Positions 40,970 through 52,714 are shown, numbered from the stretch's first letter. The stretch is DNA of 64,000 nt from Tetrapyrgos nigripes (GCA_013368315.1 JAACJM010000121.1:124001-188000), one strand, 5' to 3'. Notes: generated from the sequence alone by a model not told the origin. Made by a program: numbers and translations.

Positions 40970-42220
40970 CTCTAGGAAAATAGGTGATCTTTCTGTGGAC
41001 TTGTTATTGATTGTAGGGGTGAGGAGGAGTATGCTGGATTGTAGGTGAGTCTGGAGTGCCTTTCTTTTGTTCTGGGCTCATTATTCAGCTTCTATATGGT
41101 ATGATATAGGGAGGAAGAGCCACCAGATGCTATGTGGTCTGGTTGTGGAGGTATGGTTGTTTGTAGGGGAGAGAAGGAGAGTAAGCTGCATGTAGGTGAG
41201 TCTTGCATGCAGTTCCCTCTTTCTAGGCTCTTCCTGTTGCTTTTGGCTCCAAGTCAATGGGTGGGGTCAATGGGTGGGCTGGCTGTGGAGGTGTGAGTTG
41301 TCTGTAAGAATAAGGAGGAGGGTATGTTGGATGTAGATGAGTGTTCCATGGATTCATTTTGTTCTGGGCTTATTCTGGGCTCATTTAATTCAATGTAACA
41401 AAGGAAAGAAACTCCAGAATGATTGGTGGTCTGGGTGTGGAGATATGGCTTTGTAGAGAGTGAGGAGGAAGGTATGTTGGGTGTAGATGAGTTTTCCTTG
41501 GATTTCTTCTGTTCTGGGCTTTCGGGCTAGTTTAATTCAAGCTAATGAGGGAAAGAAACCCAATAATGATAGGTGGTCTGGCTGCAGAGATATCACTTTG
41601 TGGAGGTGTGAGGAGGAGGATATGTGAGTGTAGGTGAGTTTTCCTTGGAGTTCATTTGTTCTGGGCTTATTCTATGCTAAATTATTTCAAGGCAATAAGG
41701 GAAAGAAACCCAAGAATGGTAGGTGGTCTGGCTGTTGAGATATGGCTTTGTGCAGGGGTGAGGAGGAAGGTACGTGAGTGTAGATGAGTCTTCCTTGAAT
41801 TTATTTTATTCTCAGCTCATTTAATTGCAGATAAATGTGGACACAAACCCCAGGAAAATAGGGCCCTTGTTGTGAAGATATAACTTTGTGGAGGGGTGAG
41901 GAGAGGGTGTTGAGTGTATATGAGTCTTCCTTGGATTTTGTTTGTTCTGGGCATATTCTGGACTCTTTAAATTTGAGATTACAAGGGAAAGAAATCCCAT
42001 AATCCTAGGCGGTCTGGCTGTGAAGATATGGTTTATGGAGGATTGAGGAGGAGGAAATGCCGTATATAGGTGAGTTTTCCATAGATTTGTTATGTTCTGG
42101 CTGTGTTCTGGTCTCAGTTAATCCAAGATGAAGAGGGAAATAAACCTCAGAACAATAGGTGGGATGACTGTAGAGGTATAAGAGTCTGTGGGGGTGAGGA
42201 GGATACACTGATGTATGCAT
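40970..42220 (+). repeat. Tandem array 2, about 9 units of ~145 bp
   Basis: Units with TTGTAGGGGTGAGGAGGA, GTAGGTGAGT(T/C)TTCC, GTTCTGGGCT and GGTGGTCTGGCTGTGGAG recur at about 41015, 41161, 41300, 41450, 41595, 41750, 41890, 42030 and 42185. Homologous to array 1; the order of units differs in detail. Confidence 0.87.
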
Positions 42221-42788
42221 GCAAAAAATATTTTTTCCAAGTAAATAGTACACACAAAGAAGTGGAGATTTATGTTCTAAATATAATCTTTAGTAATATA
42301 CCCACCAAAATAGTAATCAGTCTTGCCAGCTTAGCCTGGCCTCTTTTCCCCAAGTCACACTACTGCCCATTTTTTTTTGAGACTGACATATCTTATCTAT
42401 AACCTCAGTTACCTTGTTGGGAAGGCATGTGATCTCACGTACCTTACAAGGAAGGAGGAAGCTGGGTAAATTTAAAGTATCTTCAGTACTACAAACAAAA
42501 CAACACATTCAATAACATACATACTTGGATAGACTTGGATTGTAAGGTATTCTAAGTCACCCAAATCTGAAATTTAAACTGTGTACAATATGTACAAGAT
42601 AATCTATAGTTATGCTCAAACTCAACAGACCTAGAAGCCAAATAAGCAGCATCAGTGATTGATTAGACAGACAATGTATATTGTAAACTTTCCAATACGG
42701 CTTGATCCTTGGTAAAACTATTGGGCCAAAACAAAATATTTTGGAAAGAGTGCATTCCATCAATCTGTATTTCAAGCCAATTCCCCGC
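42221..42788. other. Tail of the array-2 repeat element and non-coding flank
   Basis: Contains the shared tail block TCAGTCTTGCCAGCTTAGCC (42317-42355). No gene was supported. Confidence 0.45.
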
Positions 42789-42797
42789 GTACGCAAA

Positions 42798-44939
42798 CGG
42801 TATGTGGAATTCTGCGTGCCGTGCCTGCGTGCCTGCGTGCCAGTACCTGCGTGCCTGCGTGTCACTCGTATATAAGTACCATGTATTTAAGTTTTGTAGA
42901 TGAGCACAATTTCACTTCTTTTGCAGGACATGAACGTTTAGTAATGTTTATTCTTCGATTTCGGATGGGAATACAGTGTTATGTATCGGTGGTGAGAATC
43001 TACCGTGTCGGTCTGGCGTGCCAGTGGCGGGTCGCCGTGTCATTCACACGATTTGCCGACGGACTTTAGGAGTGTTCCCGTATCTCGGCTATCCATCCAC
43101 CTTCGATGTTGTTTTCGGTTCACTCTTTTTGGCAGAGAATTCTGGTATGTTTGAGTGTTAATGTCACGCTGGTGTTATCTCAGAATATATAGCATGTTTC
43201 TGCTACACTATAAGGCTTCAAAATGCACATACATATGTATGAAAATGAACTTGTTTCCGTGCAGAGCCGATTTACTCCATTTGGTTTGTGGGGTAGGTTT
43301 TCCTTGAGTTTGCTGCTTGTAGCTTCCCACTCAGTGCTTTTTGTGAGGGAATTATCTCGGCATGAATTATTTGTATGGATGTAATGAGTTTGGGTCTACC
43401 ACCATATCAACAGAGCTCATAATAAGTTGGAAAAGGTTAAGAAATGTCTTATGTACATTGGCTTGGCGGCACGTTGGGCGACACGTTGCTGACATGCCAG
43501 GTGGCACGTCGGTACATATGATTGGCGTGCCTCCCCGATAGATCTGCGTGCCAGTCCTCGACCGACTCGCCTATCAAACAAGTCAAAGCTCTTCAAAGCT
43601 TCAGTCATTTAGAGTCAAAATGGGTTTTGACTGAGGCTACAGGCCTCTCGATGAGTACCCTTGATATTCTAGTTGAATCTCCTTTGCAGATACTTATGTT
43701 TACTCTGTCTGGATATTCAGACATTGCCGGTTCTGGCTCAAAATCAAGTTGTACCTCACATTTTGATAAGTGCTTACTTTAGATGGTTGTGTTTAGGTCT
43801 TTATAACTCAAAATAGTCATGGAATGACTTTGAAAATGACTTAGAATTTTTACTGATGGCACGGCGACACACTGACACTGGCACGCCGGCACGCCGGGGT
43901 GACACGGTAAATTGTACATACCGGTTATGTATAGCTCACTACCATCAATAATGCCTCCAAGGGCTCATTTCGGCCTAAATTTTATCTCAATAATGTATCT
44001 TGAGCCTAGTATCATCAACTATGAGTACTACACCTTGATTTTCAATCCAAGATGAGCTTTTCAAGTCGATTCCTGTGTTCAAAAACTGACACGCAGGCTT
44101 GTCGACATACACTCCGAGCCATCGGATGACACGCAGATCGATCGGGTGGCACGCAGATCGATCGGGCCGGCACGCAGGTCACATATACCTGCGTGCCGCC
44201 CTGCGTGCCACCTGCGTGCCACCTGCGTGCCATCTGCGTGCCAGTCCCCAACGCGTCGAAAATAATATTTGCGCCATAATAGATAGAGTTATAATATGTG
44301 CCACTTGCGTTCCAGCTCCAGAGTTATCAAAACTGATACTTGGGCAGTATAAGGACAATACATGACCCGTTTACTTGTCGCTGAGTCAACAAATCATATT
44401 CATTTGAAATTTCGGCTGTTCTAGTGATTTAAAAACCAACACCACACGGACCGTCCTTGATCTGCTTTTTCCCTTAAAGCGCGTTAAGGTATGTATCCAA
44501 TTTATACATATACTACAGATAAATAGACAGTGGGTGGATGGACGGACTGCGATCAGGTCTACGTGCCTGATTGTGGAGTCGCCCCTAATGGGGATAGGAG
44601 TATCAGAGCGTCGGAGCAGAATTAATTCAATTTGATTATAAGTCGAGATTTCTCGAGGTTCTTGCTCACTTCTAGATATATGTACTAGTAAACTACACCT
44701 CGTTACAAAAGTATTTACATACATACATCCTATACATGTACATATACTACAGATAAATAGACAGTGGGTGGATGGACGGACTGCGATCAGGCCTACGTGC
44801 CTGATTGTGGAAGTCACCCCTAATGGGGACAGGAGCGTCGCAGCAGCTCGCCTAATTCCGGGGTCGGCTAATTGGCACGCAGGTAAGGTACTGGCACGCA
44901 GGTGGCACGCAGGAGTGGCACGCAGAATTCACGCAACCG
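42798..44939. mobile_element. CGGT-end TIR element, copy 2, with a nested relative
   Basis: Same ends as copy 1 (CGGTATGTGGAATTC...GAATTCACGCAACCG), target duplication GTACGCAAA (42789-42797, 44940-44948). It is 2142 bp long. Without the nested element (42987-43923 plus one 9 bp duplication) it is about 1.2 kb and almost identical to copy 1. It differs mainly in the number of GCGTGCC repeats near both ends. Shared internal repeats are at about 44506 and 44745. Confidence 0.9.
42987..43923. mobile_element. Second CGGT-end element nested in copy 2
   Basis: Starts CGGTGGTGAGAATCTACCG and ends CGGTAAATTGTACATACCG; the inverted match continues through GTGTC and GGCGTGCCAG blocks. The 9 bp target duplication is GTTATGTAT (42978-42986, 43924-43932). 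The empty site is preserved in copy 1 (GTGTTATGTATAGC near 36946). It is 937 bp with no transposase. Its terminal CGGT and 9 bp duplication tie it to the host element, but the interior is different. Confidence 0.88.
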
Positions 44940-44948
44940 GTACGCAAA

Positions 44949-45711
44949 GGCTTCTGGGATCACTAACTAGTTTCCCTCATCTCAATATACACTGTTTTTT
45001 TTGCTTCGGGATTACGAGATGTTATACTTGGGCTTAAAATTGTCCATTCATACTTTTTTAGTTCCTCCTTCTGCTGAAGATACTAACAAAATGCCACAAA
45101 AATGCAGAAAGTGTACCTTATATAGATATTTACAACATTCTGAATGGATAGGAATGTTCTTTAGGGCAATAACAAACATGCTGATCATTTGGCAGGGAGT
45201 GCCGGGTACCAATATAAATGGTAGGAATGGTAGGCTACCTGGTTTTTGAGACCTAATAACCGGCGTAGGGTCGACAGGAAGCACAGCCCGCTACCTTACC
45301 GCCGGTCATAATGTCCTTGAGCTCTTGATATTGTCCTGGATTAGCGCGTGGTAGACGAGTAAACGGCGAGTGAACGAATAAATGCATGAACGAATGTGTT
45401 AAGGAATGACGCTAGTGAGACAACAGACTCGGATGAGTGGAGACGATGATAATCAGGGCGAGGTGAGCGGAAGAGTCTCACAGAGAGAGGAGAAAAGAGG
45501 AAGTCACTGTGGCGACCAGGACACGGACTCAGACCCAGTACAAAAAGGTATGCAAATATGTATAAGAATAGATATGTATGTAAGGGTAGAAAGTAAGTAA
45601 AGCTCCGACGAGATACTAGCAATCTTATTTCCTTCCAACATCGTCTTGAACTTAATAAGACACAACAAAAGAGTTAAAAGTTGATCAGTGTTACACTCAT
45701 CATCATAGCGT
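44949..45711. other. Non-coding stretch
   Basis: No gene, repeat or RNA was recognised between the CGGT element and the small secreted-protein gene. Confidence 0.4.
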
Positions 45712-45924
45712 TTAACAGTTTTCGCAATTCACAGTGGTGCATACACACTCATTAGTTGGATCTGGAAATGTTCGTCAACCAGGAAGACACAAAAAATATC
45801 AGTGTGTTCGTTACTTACCAGCGACTGGGGACGCATTGACGTGATAAGCTAGCAAAGATTGCATGCCCAAAGCAAGCCCGACGATGAATACCAGGGTGGA
45901 CGTCGATTGCTTCAAAAACTGCAT
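45712..45924 (-). CDS. Small cysteine-rich secreted protein (51 residues)
   Basis: Two exons on the minus strand: 45924-45819 and 45761-45712, separated by a 57 bp intron (donor GTAAGT, acceptor TTCCAG). Together they encode 51 residues. The N-terminus is a clear signal peptide (MQFLKQSTSTLVFIVGLAL..., likely cut after the alanine-rich LLAYHVNASP). The mature peptide is only about 15-20 residues and ends in ECVCTTVNCENC, four cysteines in a C-x-C...C-x2-C pattern, which could form two disulfides or bind metal. The chosen ATG is the first in the transcript after a TATA box. No family was recognised. It resembles the effector-like small secreted proteins of plant-associated fungi only in general form. 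A 192 bp tandem duplication covers its promoter. Confidence 0.6.
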
Positions 45925-46083
45925 CTCGGTGTAATAGGTAGCTAATGGAGCAAAGGATTCGCAGTCTGGTTATATTCTGGAAGTCGAGGCACAGATAATG
46001 AATAGTACTAACTAGGGATTTTACTGAGTGGTGTAAGGTGTGAGATGAGAAGGGGATGAACTCTGGAGAGCCTTGGCGAAGTC

Positions 46084-46458
46084 AAGGCAGTTTTATATTA
46101 TCCTCCAGATTTCCTAGGATGGGTTGTATTTCTAGATAGGTACCCGATAATTAATCAATCAAAACCTAGGAGCTGGAGCTTCTGCCGCTGTGGAGAGTAT
46201 TGAGTGACACACAGGAGTTCATTGGATCATATCATTTGTACTATTTGATTGTAAAATCATGTGGCGCGATGTCATGGCAGCTTTATACTATCCTTGTCCA
46301 GATTTCCTAGGATGGGTTGTATTTCTAGATAGGTACCCGATAATTAATCAATCAAAACCTAGGAGCTGGAGCTTCTGCCGCTGTGGGGAGTATTGAGTGA
46401 CACACAGGAGTTCATTGGATCATATCACTTGTACTACTTGATTGTAAAATCAGGTGGC
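46084..46458 (-). repeat. 192 bp tandem duplication in the promoter region of the small secreted-protein gene
   Basis: Two near-identical direct copies (46084-~46268 and ~46275-46458), both with TTCCTAGGATGGGTTGTATT and CCTAGGAGCTGGAGCTTCTG. On the minus strand each ends in a TATA-like box: TATAAAAC near 46091-46098 in the copy next to the gene, and TATAAAG near 46283 in the other. Only a few bases differ, so it is recent. Confidence 0.85.
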
Positions 46459-47230
46459 GGCGATTTGGAGCCACGACTGCTTTGTGGATCTTATGTATAG
46501 CCAGGGACAAAGTGTGGCCAATAGAGTCGGGAGAAGAGATATATTGCTGATGGTGGTTGCTGTTGAAGCGGCAATCAACGTTACGTGTTGACAAAAAGCA
46601 AACAAAAAAGTAGACAGTACTCCGACCTGTCCTTCATGCAATCACTTATCAAGAAACGACGGTCATCCGAGTCAGACTTTCATTCTCGTGACTCGTCTTT
46701 CTTTCCAACCTCTATCACCACCTTGTTGCAATGATATGACTATAATTTCATTCCAGCACCATCTATACTGCCTCTTCCAAGTAACGAATCGTTGTGTCTT
46801 GTACTGTCGGCTATCCCAATTCACCACGAACAATAGTATCTCCAGCATGGACATAGTGGTTGTCCGGGACTGAAGGGCTTTATTCTGGGTGAAAGGTCGA
46901 GGGGGAAGGAGACTTTTGGGATGGCGAAAAGGGTTTGGGAAGGGGAGAAAATTTTCATTCCCAATTGTTTAAAAAATTTTTCACCCTGTCTTGTTTCTAT
47001 GACGAATCAAAACGCCCTCAGGAATGAGTGTAAGTGACCTGAGTGCCAATGGCCCAGTCTTTCTTGGAGCAGAACACCTCAAATGTTCTGAAATTTGGCC
47101 GCACCAGGGGAAATCGGCAAAATAGTGCCCCGGCAATTTCCCGAATTCCTGATGTGAGGCGCTGTGCCTGATCTTCAGTCCACACCATTTGAAACTGTCT
47201 TGCGCCCCACATTACCCGTGCTGTTGAGAT
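46459..47230. other. Intergenic, no supported gene
   Basis: Short open frames exist on both strands, but none shows family motifs or splice-joined continuations. Confidence 0.4.
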
Positions 47231-47232
47231 CT

Positions 47233-47240
47233 ATATAAAA
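47233..47240 (+). promoter_or_regulatory. TATA box of the 47339 membrane-protein gene
   Basis: TATAAAAA-type element (CTATATAAAA) about 100 bases before the ATG. Confidence 0.5.
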
Positions 47241-47338
47241 AATTGGCAGATACTTAAGGACAGCAAAACAGATGTCATTCTATCAATCACCACTCTGCAC
47301 CCCAGTCTTCTCCACTTCTCTCGTAGCAAATGCCAACA

Positions 47339-48712
47339 ATGAGGTCCTCCTTTCTTACAGCTCCTGATATTACTTTCATTCAGGAACTTATGCTGCAAAA
47401 GGTAGTTCAGGGGTCATTCGTTGGTATGTCCTCTTCCAATCTCCAGAAACAATAGTTCAACGAACATTCATCTCTAGGCATTGAGATCTTGCTTACCATT
47501 TCCACCATCTTGCTGCTTTGGTAGGTCTGTCCAATCTTTTCAGATACAATGCTGAAAAAAAATCAAGTCAGCAAGGACTTCGACAATCACCAATGCGAGT
47601 TTTTCTGGTGGCTGCATGTACAACAATGCTTATAAGCGCAACTTCGAATGTCGTGTTAGATCTGCTATTTGGAATAGCTCGAATTCATGCGTTAGAAGAT
47701 CAGACATATGATCCTATTCCAATCACGCTTAGGCTTCAAATATTAGTGATCGCAACAACAAGAATTAGTGTGAGCTCCTTTCTCCAAATCTCATTCCTCA
47801 GCTGGATACCAAGATTCATGCAAACAGTATTTTCTGGGAGACATTATTGTGGTTTGGAGGGCATGGGTTATTTTTCACAGAGAGACTATTCCCAGAGGAA
47901 TTCTTCTTTTCTGCATCGCTCAATCTTTAGGTGAGGAGTCGGTTTTCATGAACAAATCCTGTTGAGCTGACTTTATGGAGTTTAGGCTGCAGTATATATG
48001 ATGTTGTAATCAATATGCAGTTTGTTCTTTCTAGATACACTGTATGTATCTTGCCTTACATTTTGATTCAAGCGAAATCTCAGGCAACATCATATATAGC
48101 GAGAAATCAATCAGGATACCCGAGTGATATTTCTGGCATCACTTGTCTTCACCAATCTCACAGCAACGCTCCTGATTACGTACAAAGCTTGGTGGGCAGA
48201 AAGCATTCTGTTAGCTATCTGGTTTTAGACCTGAACCCAGTTCCTGAACAGGCAGTATAGACAATCCATCAAAGCTTATCTTGGAGATTTAAACACACGA
48301 AGTCAAGTTGAGCAGACACTTATCCTTTTAATTGAATCTGGTGCAATCTATTGCATCCCATGGGTAGGTGATTGCTTTAGAAATATTAAATATCCCTTTG
48401 TGACATTTGGAATTGCAGATTCTGGAACTACCAACTATATTTTATCCAGAGTATGAAGCTTCTGTGGGTACCTACCTGGATGTATCGTTACCTCACCTCG
48501 AAACAATCTATCCCACTACAATCATTCTCCTTTCCCACCTCTACAGGACATGCCAAAACTCCATTCTTGAGAGTATTTCTCAGCCTCTGGAGTTTACTGC
48601 TCCTGGTCCCACATCTCAATCTGATCTACCAGCATTGACCCAGGAACATGACACCCAACATGGAGAGAATGTTATTCAGGAAGTCAGTAAAGAAAATGCA
48701 GTTGCAGTTTGA
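47339..48712 (+). pseudogene. Second multi-pass membrane protein gene, apparent frameshift
   Basis: Exons can be followed from ATG 47339 (FLTAPDITFIQELMLQK), through GIEILLTISTILLLW (47478-47520), RVFLVAACTTMLISATSNVV..., YFLGDIIVVWRAWVIFHRE (after an intron ending near 47828), a poorly resolved exon, FLASLVFTNLTATLLITYKAW, QYRQSIKAYLGDLNTRSQVEQ and LILLIESGAIYCIPW, to ILELPTIFYPEYEAS...IYPTTIILLSHLYRT and a hydrophilic tail ending at 48712. GDIIVVWRAWV, ATLLITYKAW, LLIESGAIYC and IYPTTIILL are hallmarks of another expanded mushroom membrane-protein family. Between LLLW (47520) and NLFRYNAEKKS the frame changes by one base and no acceptable intron covers it, so the gene is marked as disrupted. 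An unusual 23 nt intron would read into TGA. Confidence 0.65.
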
Positions 48713-48884
48713 TTTGAAGATCAGGTTGCTAAGGTCACAGAATGGAGTGATGCAATTACTAGTTGAAGAGGAGAAAACTTTTGAAGTGTTTTATGTATGG
48801 AACCATTATTTACATTTTGAGAGAAATTTCCATTCTATATTTAATAACCCACATATGTTTTTTACCAGTGTTTGTCTATGAGTC

Positions 48885-49010
48885 ATATCAGAGCCCTTGT
48901 TTCCAGACTCCTGCCCCTGCTCCCTCATTTCAATTGAATCTACTGTCCTCAACACGAGGACATGGCACTCAGCACGAAGAGAATGATATTCAGGAGGTCA
49001 GTAGAGGAAC
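48885..49010 (+). repeat. Diverged copy of the 3' coding tail of the membrane-protein gene
   Basis: Resembles about 48555-48690: both carry a CTCCTG...CC-C-TCTCAAT/TTTCAAT-TGAATCTACC core and the sequence for GTQHxENxIQEVS. A partial tandem duplication downstream of the stop. Confidence 0.5.
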
Positions 49011-49114
49011 TTGGTCTCATGAACTACATCTCACCACTTACCTAACTTTGCTTAAGGCAAGCGAGTTTGTAGAGGATGATAGGAAAGATCTGTGAGTTGA
49101 AACTTGAGGGGAGT

Positions 49115-49378
49115 TTACTGCATCCAACAAACCTCCTTATCCCTCTAGTCATTCATACCTCCACAACCAGACTACTTGTCATCCTGGGGAGGATTTATGT
49201 CTATTATGCAAAATGAGAGGGAAAAATGTTGTCCTGCAGAGGCCAGCACTTCCCCATTTATTTGCCTTTTTATGTCTATCAAAAAATATTGATTGAAATT
49301 ATACACTATTGAAATAGTACAGCTGAAAGTAAGTAATTGTTCTTGCCAGCATAGCTTGGCCTCTTACCTCCAAGTCGT
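49115..49378 (-). repeat. Single inverted unit of the ~150 bp array repeat plus tail block
   Basis: 49150-49210 (ACCTCCACAACCAGACTAC) is the inverted unit of arrays 1 and 2. 49341-49378 is the TCTTGCCAGCATAGCTTGGC tail seen after both arrays. Confidence 0.55.
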
Positions 49379-49478
49379 TCCATTGCCCTCAGATGGCATG
49401 TTGAGGCATTACTAGGGAAATGTCATTCCATGGGCTTGTTGTAAAGTCGGGTTGAGAACATGAAGGGTTTCCCAAAAC

Positions 49479-50065
49479 CAGTGTTGCCGTGGTCCAGGCC
49501 TGGCCTGGCCCTTGACCTGGCCCTTGAGGGCTGGGCCAGGCCAGGGTCAGTGGCTGTGTTGACCCTGCTGGCCAGGGTCAGGCCAGGGTCAGCCCTGGTC
49601 AGCCCTGGTCCACACTGATATTTTTTTTTCTTAAGAGGTAGGTCAAAAAAACCCTTTTTTATCTATGTAGATTAATCTATAATACAGTACTTGAGGCCAA
49701 AAGGAGCTCAATTGTGTCTGAGCTTAACATCCCAAGCTATGGGAACAATCTCAGAACTTGCCGAGCATTACTGTTACAGTGGTACATCACTATACAGGTG
49801 TCTAGGACACTAAGTTAGCTAATTACTGTATACAGAATTCTGTCTGACAAATCGAGATGGCTGTTTAAAGTGGCCACTCTAGGTCATACAGAAAGCCAAG
49901 GTCCTGAGGGCCAGACAGGGTCAGCCCTCCTCTCCAATGCCTGACCCTCGACCTGACCCTTGAAGGCCAGGTCAGGCCAGGGTCAGTGGCTGTACAGGGT
50001 CATCAGGGTTGGTCCAGGGCAGGTCAGTGGCCAATGGGGTCATGACCCGGACCATGGCAAGACTG
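49479..50065. mobile_element. hAT-like MITE
   Basis: Ends CAGTGTTGCCGTGGTCC and GGACCATGGCAAGACTG are inverted matches. The 8 bp target duplication CCCAAAAC (49471-49478, 50066-50073) and the CAGTG-type terminus fit the hAT superfamily. Subterminal GGCCAGGGTCAG/CTGACCCTGGCC repeats on both sides make strong hairpins. It is 587 bp, non-coding. Confidence 0.85.
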
Positions 50066-50116
50066 CCCAAAACCAAGGTATGTTCCTGTACCCTCCCATG
50101 ACAAAGATGAACCTCT

Positions 50117-52395
50117 CTACCCTTCATTGTCAACCCACAGCTGCTCCTTCAGAATAACGATAATATCGAACTCTTCATAAATTGTCCTGCCCACTTGGTC
50201 ATCAACAGTATCTTTTGTGAGGTTGATGGGATGAAAGAGAGCTTCATGTGAAGCTGTTGTGACAGGTGGGAATTGGTGTAGGTCACCACACAAAATCACA
50301 TTTATCCCCCCAAATGACATGTCTGATGCAAGTTCCCCTTCTCTCTGCTTTCCTATGCCAATGTGTCTTGACAAACATGCAAGGAATGATTTTGATATCA
50401 TGGAATATTTGTTGATGATGAGGTAAATGTAATTGTCCCAGAACTTCTGCAACTCATGTTTTGTGTCATCACTAACTGCAACGCCAGAACAGTTCACTGA
50501 GATATGGCCAATGACATGCAATGTCTTTCCATCAACCAACAATGCTGCTACCCCTGTATACACAGCTTTCATTAGGTGATGTTTTGCCTGGCATTCCTCG
50601 AAATATTGCATGACAGTTTGTATGACTCTGGATTTTCCGTCCCTCCTTCTTCATACAGCACCATACAAAGTGGAGGAGGTTCTTGACCAGCCAAGGTTTG
50701 ATCCTGATGCCACAAAATAATGTCATATGCTCGCTGCTGATCTTCCTTCAGTTCTTAGGGATCTAGGTACTCCAGTGATTGCTCTGCCTCCTCAATCATG
50801 GTAACATCTGCGAGTTATGGATTTGGAAGAACTGCCTAATTGTGAGACATCTCCCTGTGAAGGTTGATTTTCACTGGTTGTAGGTAGGACAACCGTGTTC
50901 TGGTTCTTGACACATGTTAACATGTCAGTTTTCCATTTTTGCAGTTTTTCAATGTCTGCCAGCTCTGGATATATGAGCTGTGAGACACCCTCAGACAAAC
51001 TCCACAATTGATAGTTGCCCTTGAACACCCCTACGCTTTGTGCTATATGCACAGTCTGTAACCCATGTTGCAACTCCTGCAGTGACTGTTGTTCTGTGAC
51101 TAGAGCTGCCAGTCCTGCCTCTGAATACTCCATATTAGGTGCGTCATTCCCACCTCCCTCATAATCTTCCTTGTCATCCTCTCTTTCTTGTTCCAGCCAA
51201 GCAACTATCTCTGCATCCAATTCAGCCACCTCATGCTTCCATGCCAATGTTTCACATTCATAGAAGTATTGGATATCTGAAATTATGTCAGTCTCATGCT
51301 TGGTACATGTTGAGTTGAATGGGTCAAAAGCCTGGGCCCAGGTTTCGTGTTTGGATTTCAGGTCAGTAGTTATGTTCCTCCATGGCTTCAGAAGCATGAG
51401 CATTGAAGCACAATACAGGTCACGGCACATGAAGAACTGCCCAACAATGTTGGGTAGTGTATTATGTCCTGGTGTGCACACCACAAGCTTGGTTGAGAGA
51501 TAGGGGACCTGAGTGTTTTGCTTCTGTCCAGGGCTTCATTGTGCATCTGCATCTTCATAAGGAGCTGTAGCCTTGGATTTGCTTTTCTGTTCTTTGTATG
51601 TGTCAATGAAAAACTGAAGAACGTTATAGGTTTTGAGCTGTGTTCTGCAACAGCAGTAATCTGTCTGCTGATATTTCGCAAACACTTTGCTATGTGAATC
51701 AATAGCCAATGTGATGATGTCTTCGTGCTGGGTATAACTTTCATCAATGTCTGGTGAGTAGAATCATAACCTTTGCCTTACCTCTTCCTGTGAGACATCT
51801 TGTACTGTTGCTGATCCACTATTGTTCACTTGTGCCTTTATAGCTGCCTCAGCATTACTCTGTGTAGTAGGCTCCCTGTTTGTCATGGTGAGTACCAACA
51901 CACTTTCTGGCAATTTAGGATACTCACTTTTGCAACTCAGAAAATGCCTTTGATAGACTGCCAACAAAGGATGTCCAATATATGGGAGTGTATTTGTGAG
52001 ATCTGTAGATGTCACCCCAGCCCATCAGGTATGAAATGACCATTGGTGCAGCCAACTCTTGTTCCTGGTTGTTCCTGGTTGATGGCATGGCAAAGTTGGA
52101 ATGTGACTAGTTGTTGCTGCTCCTGGAGAGTCTCCAAATAAGCACAGTGTGCTTTGTGGTATGCAAGTGCCTTAACAAAGATAGCTGAAGTGTTGTGAAA
52201 GTGCAGCTGGTTCTTGAGTGAGTACTTGAATACATAGTATGATATGTTTCTCATTTCTTCACTGTTGGTGAGAAGTTTGCTGTTGTTATTACACTGAGCA
52301 TTGATGGCAAGTGCTTGCACCCATCTGTTCATATACTTCCATGCACATTTCAGTCCCCATTTTCCATTTTCCTCAATGTAGTCATCTTCTGCCAA
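50117..52395 (-). pseudogene. Helitron remnant (Rep C-terminal side and helicase N-terminal half)
   Basis: Minus-strand segments in several frames match basidiomycete Helitrons: KWGLKCAWKYMNRWVQALAI and NNSKLLTNSEEMRNISYYVF (52350-52220), SYLMGWGDIYRSHKYTPIYW (near 52015, after a frame change), GHNTLPNIVGQFFMCRDLYC and LLLKPWRNITTDLKSK (51460-51360), KAVYTGVAALLVDGKTLH (50560), and the Walker B-like GINVILCGDLHQFPPV (about 50310), ending LKEQLWVDNEG at 50117. The HUH Rep nuclease and the C-terminal helicase motifs are missing, so both ends are truncated. The left side abuts the hAT-like MITE, the right side the Gypsy-3 LTR. Confidence 0.85.
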
Positions 52396-52407
52396 TGGAA
52401 ATGGAGC

Positions 52408-52609
52408 TGTAATGGCAGTATGGGGACTGCCACACTAGCAGAGACGATGAGGAGGAGTGAAGCAGGGATGAGATATAATCAGGAACACGTTGCATTGAAA
52501 GAGATAAGAAAGAGATAAGAAAGAAGAAGTAAGTTACAAATGTGACTATCAGTGTAAACATATGGTAGTCACAACATGTGATCATGTTGTAAACGTAGAT
52601 ACATTTACA
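52408..52609 (-). repeat. Probable 3' LTR of Gypsy-3
   Basis: TGTAATGGCAG...ATACATTTACA, 202 bp with TG...CA ends. On the minus strand it is preceded by a purine tract (AAAATGGAGGAG). No partner LTR was found to the right. Confidence 0.5.
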
Positions 52610-52714
52610 CTCCTCCATTTTGAAACAGAGGATATTCTAATGGAGAAAGAAAAGGGAGAGTATCAGAGAATCAGTAATGAAATAAGAATCTTGAAAAAAA
52701 TTGTAAGTAAACAA

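Noticed and set aside
47018..47212. Minus-strand 64-codon ORF as a gene
   Set aside because: No family motif, signal or splice continuation; it overlaps the upstream region of the 47339 gene.
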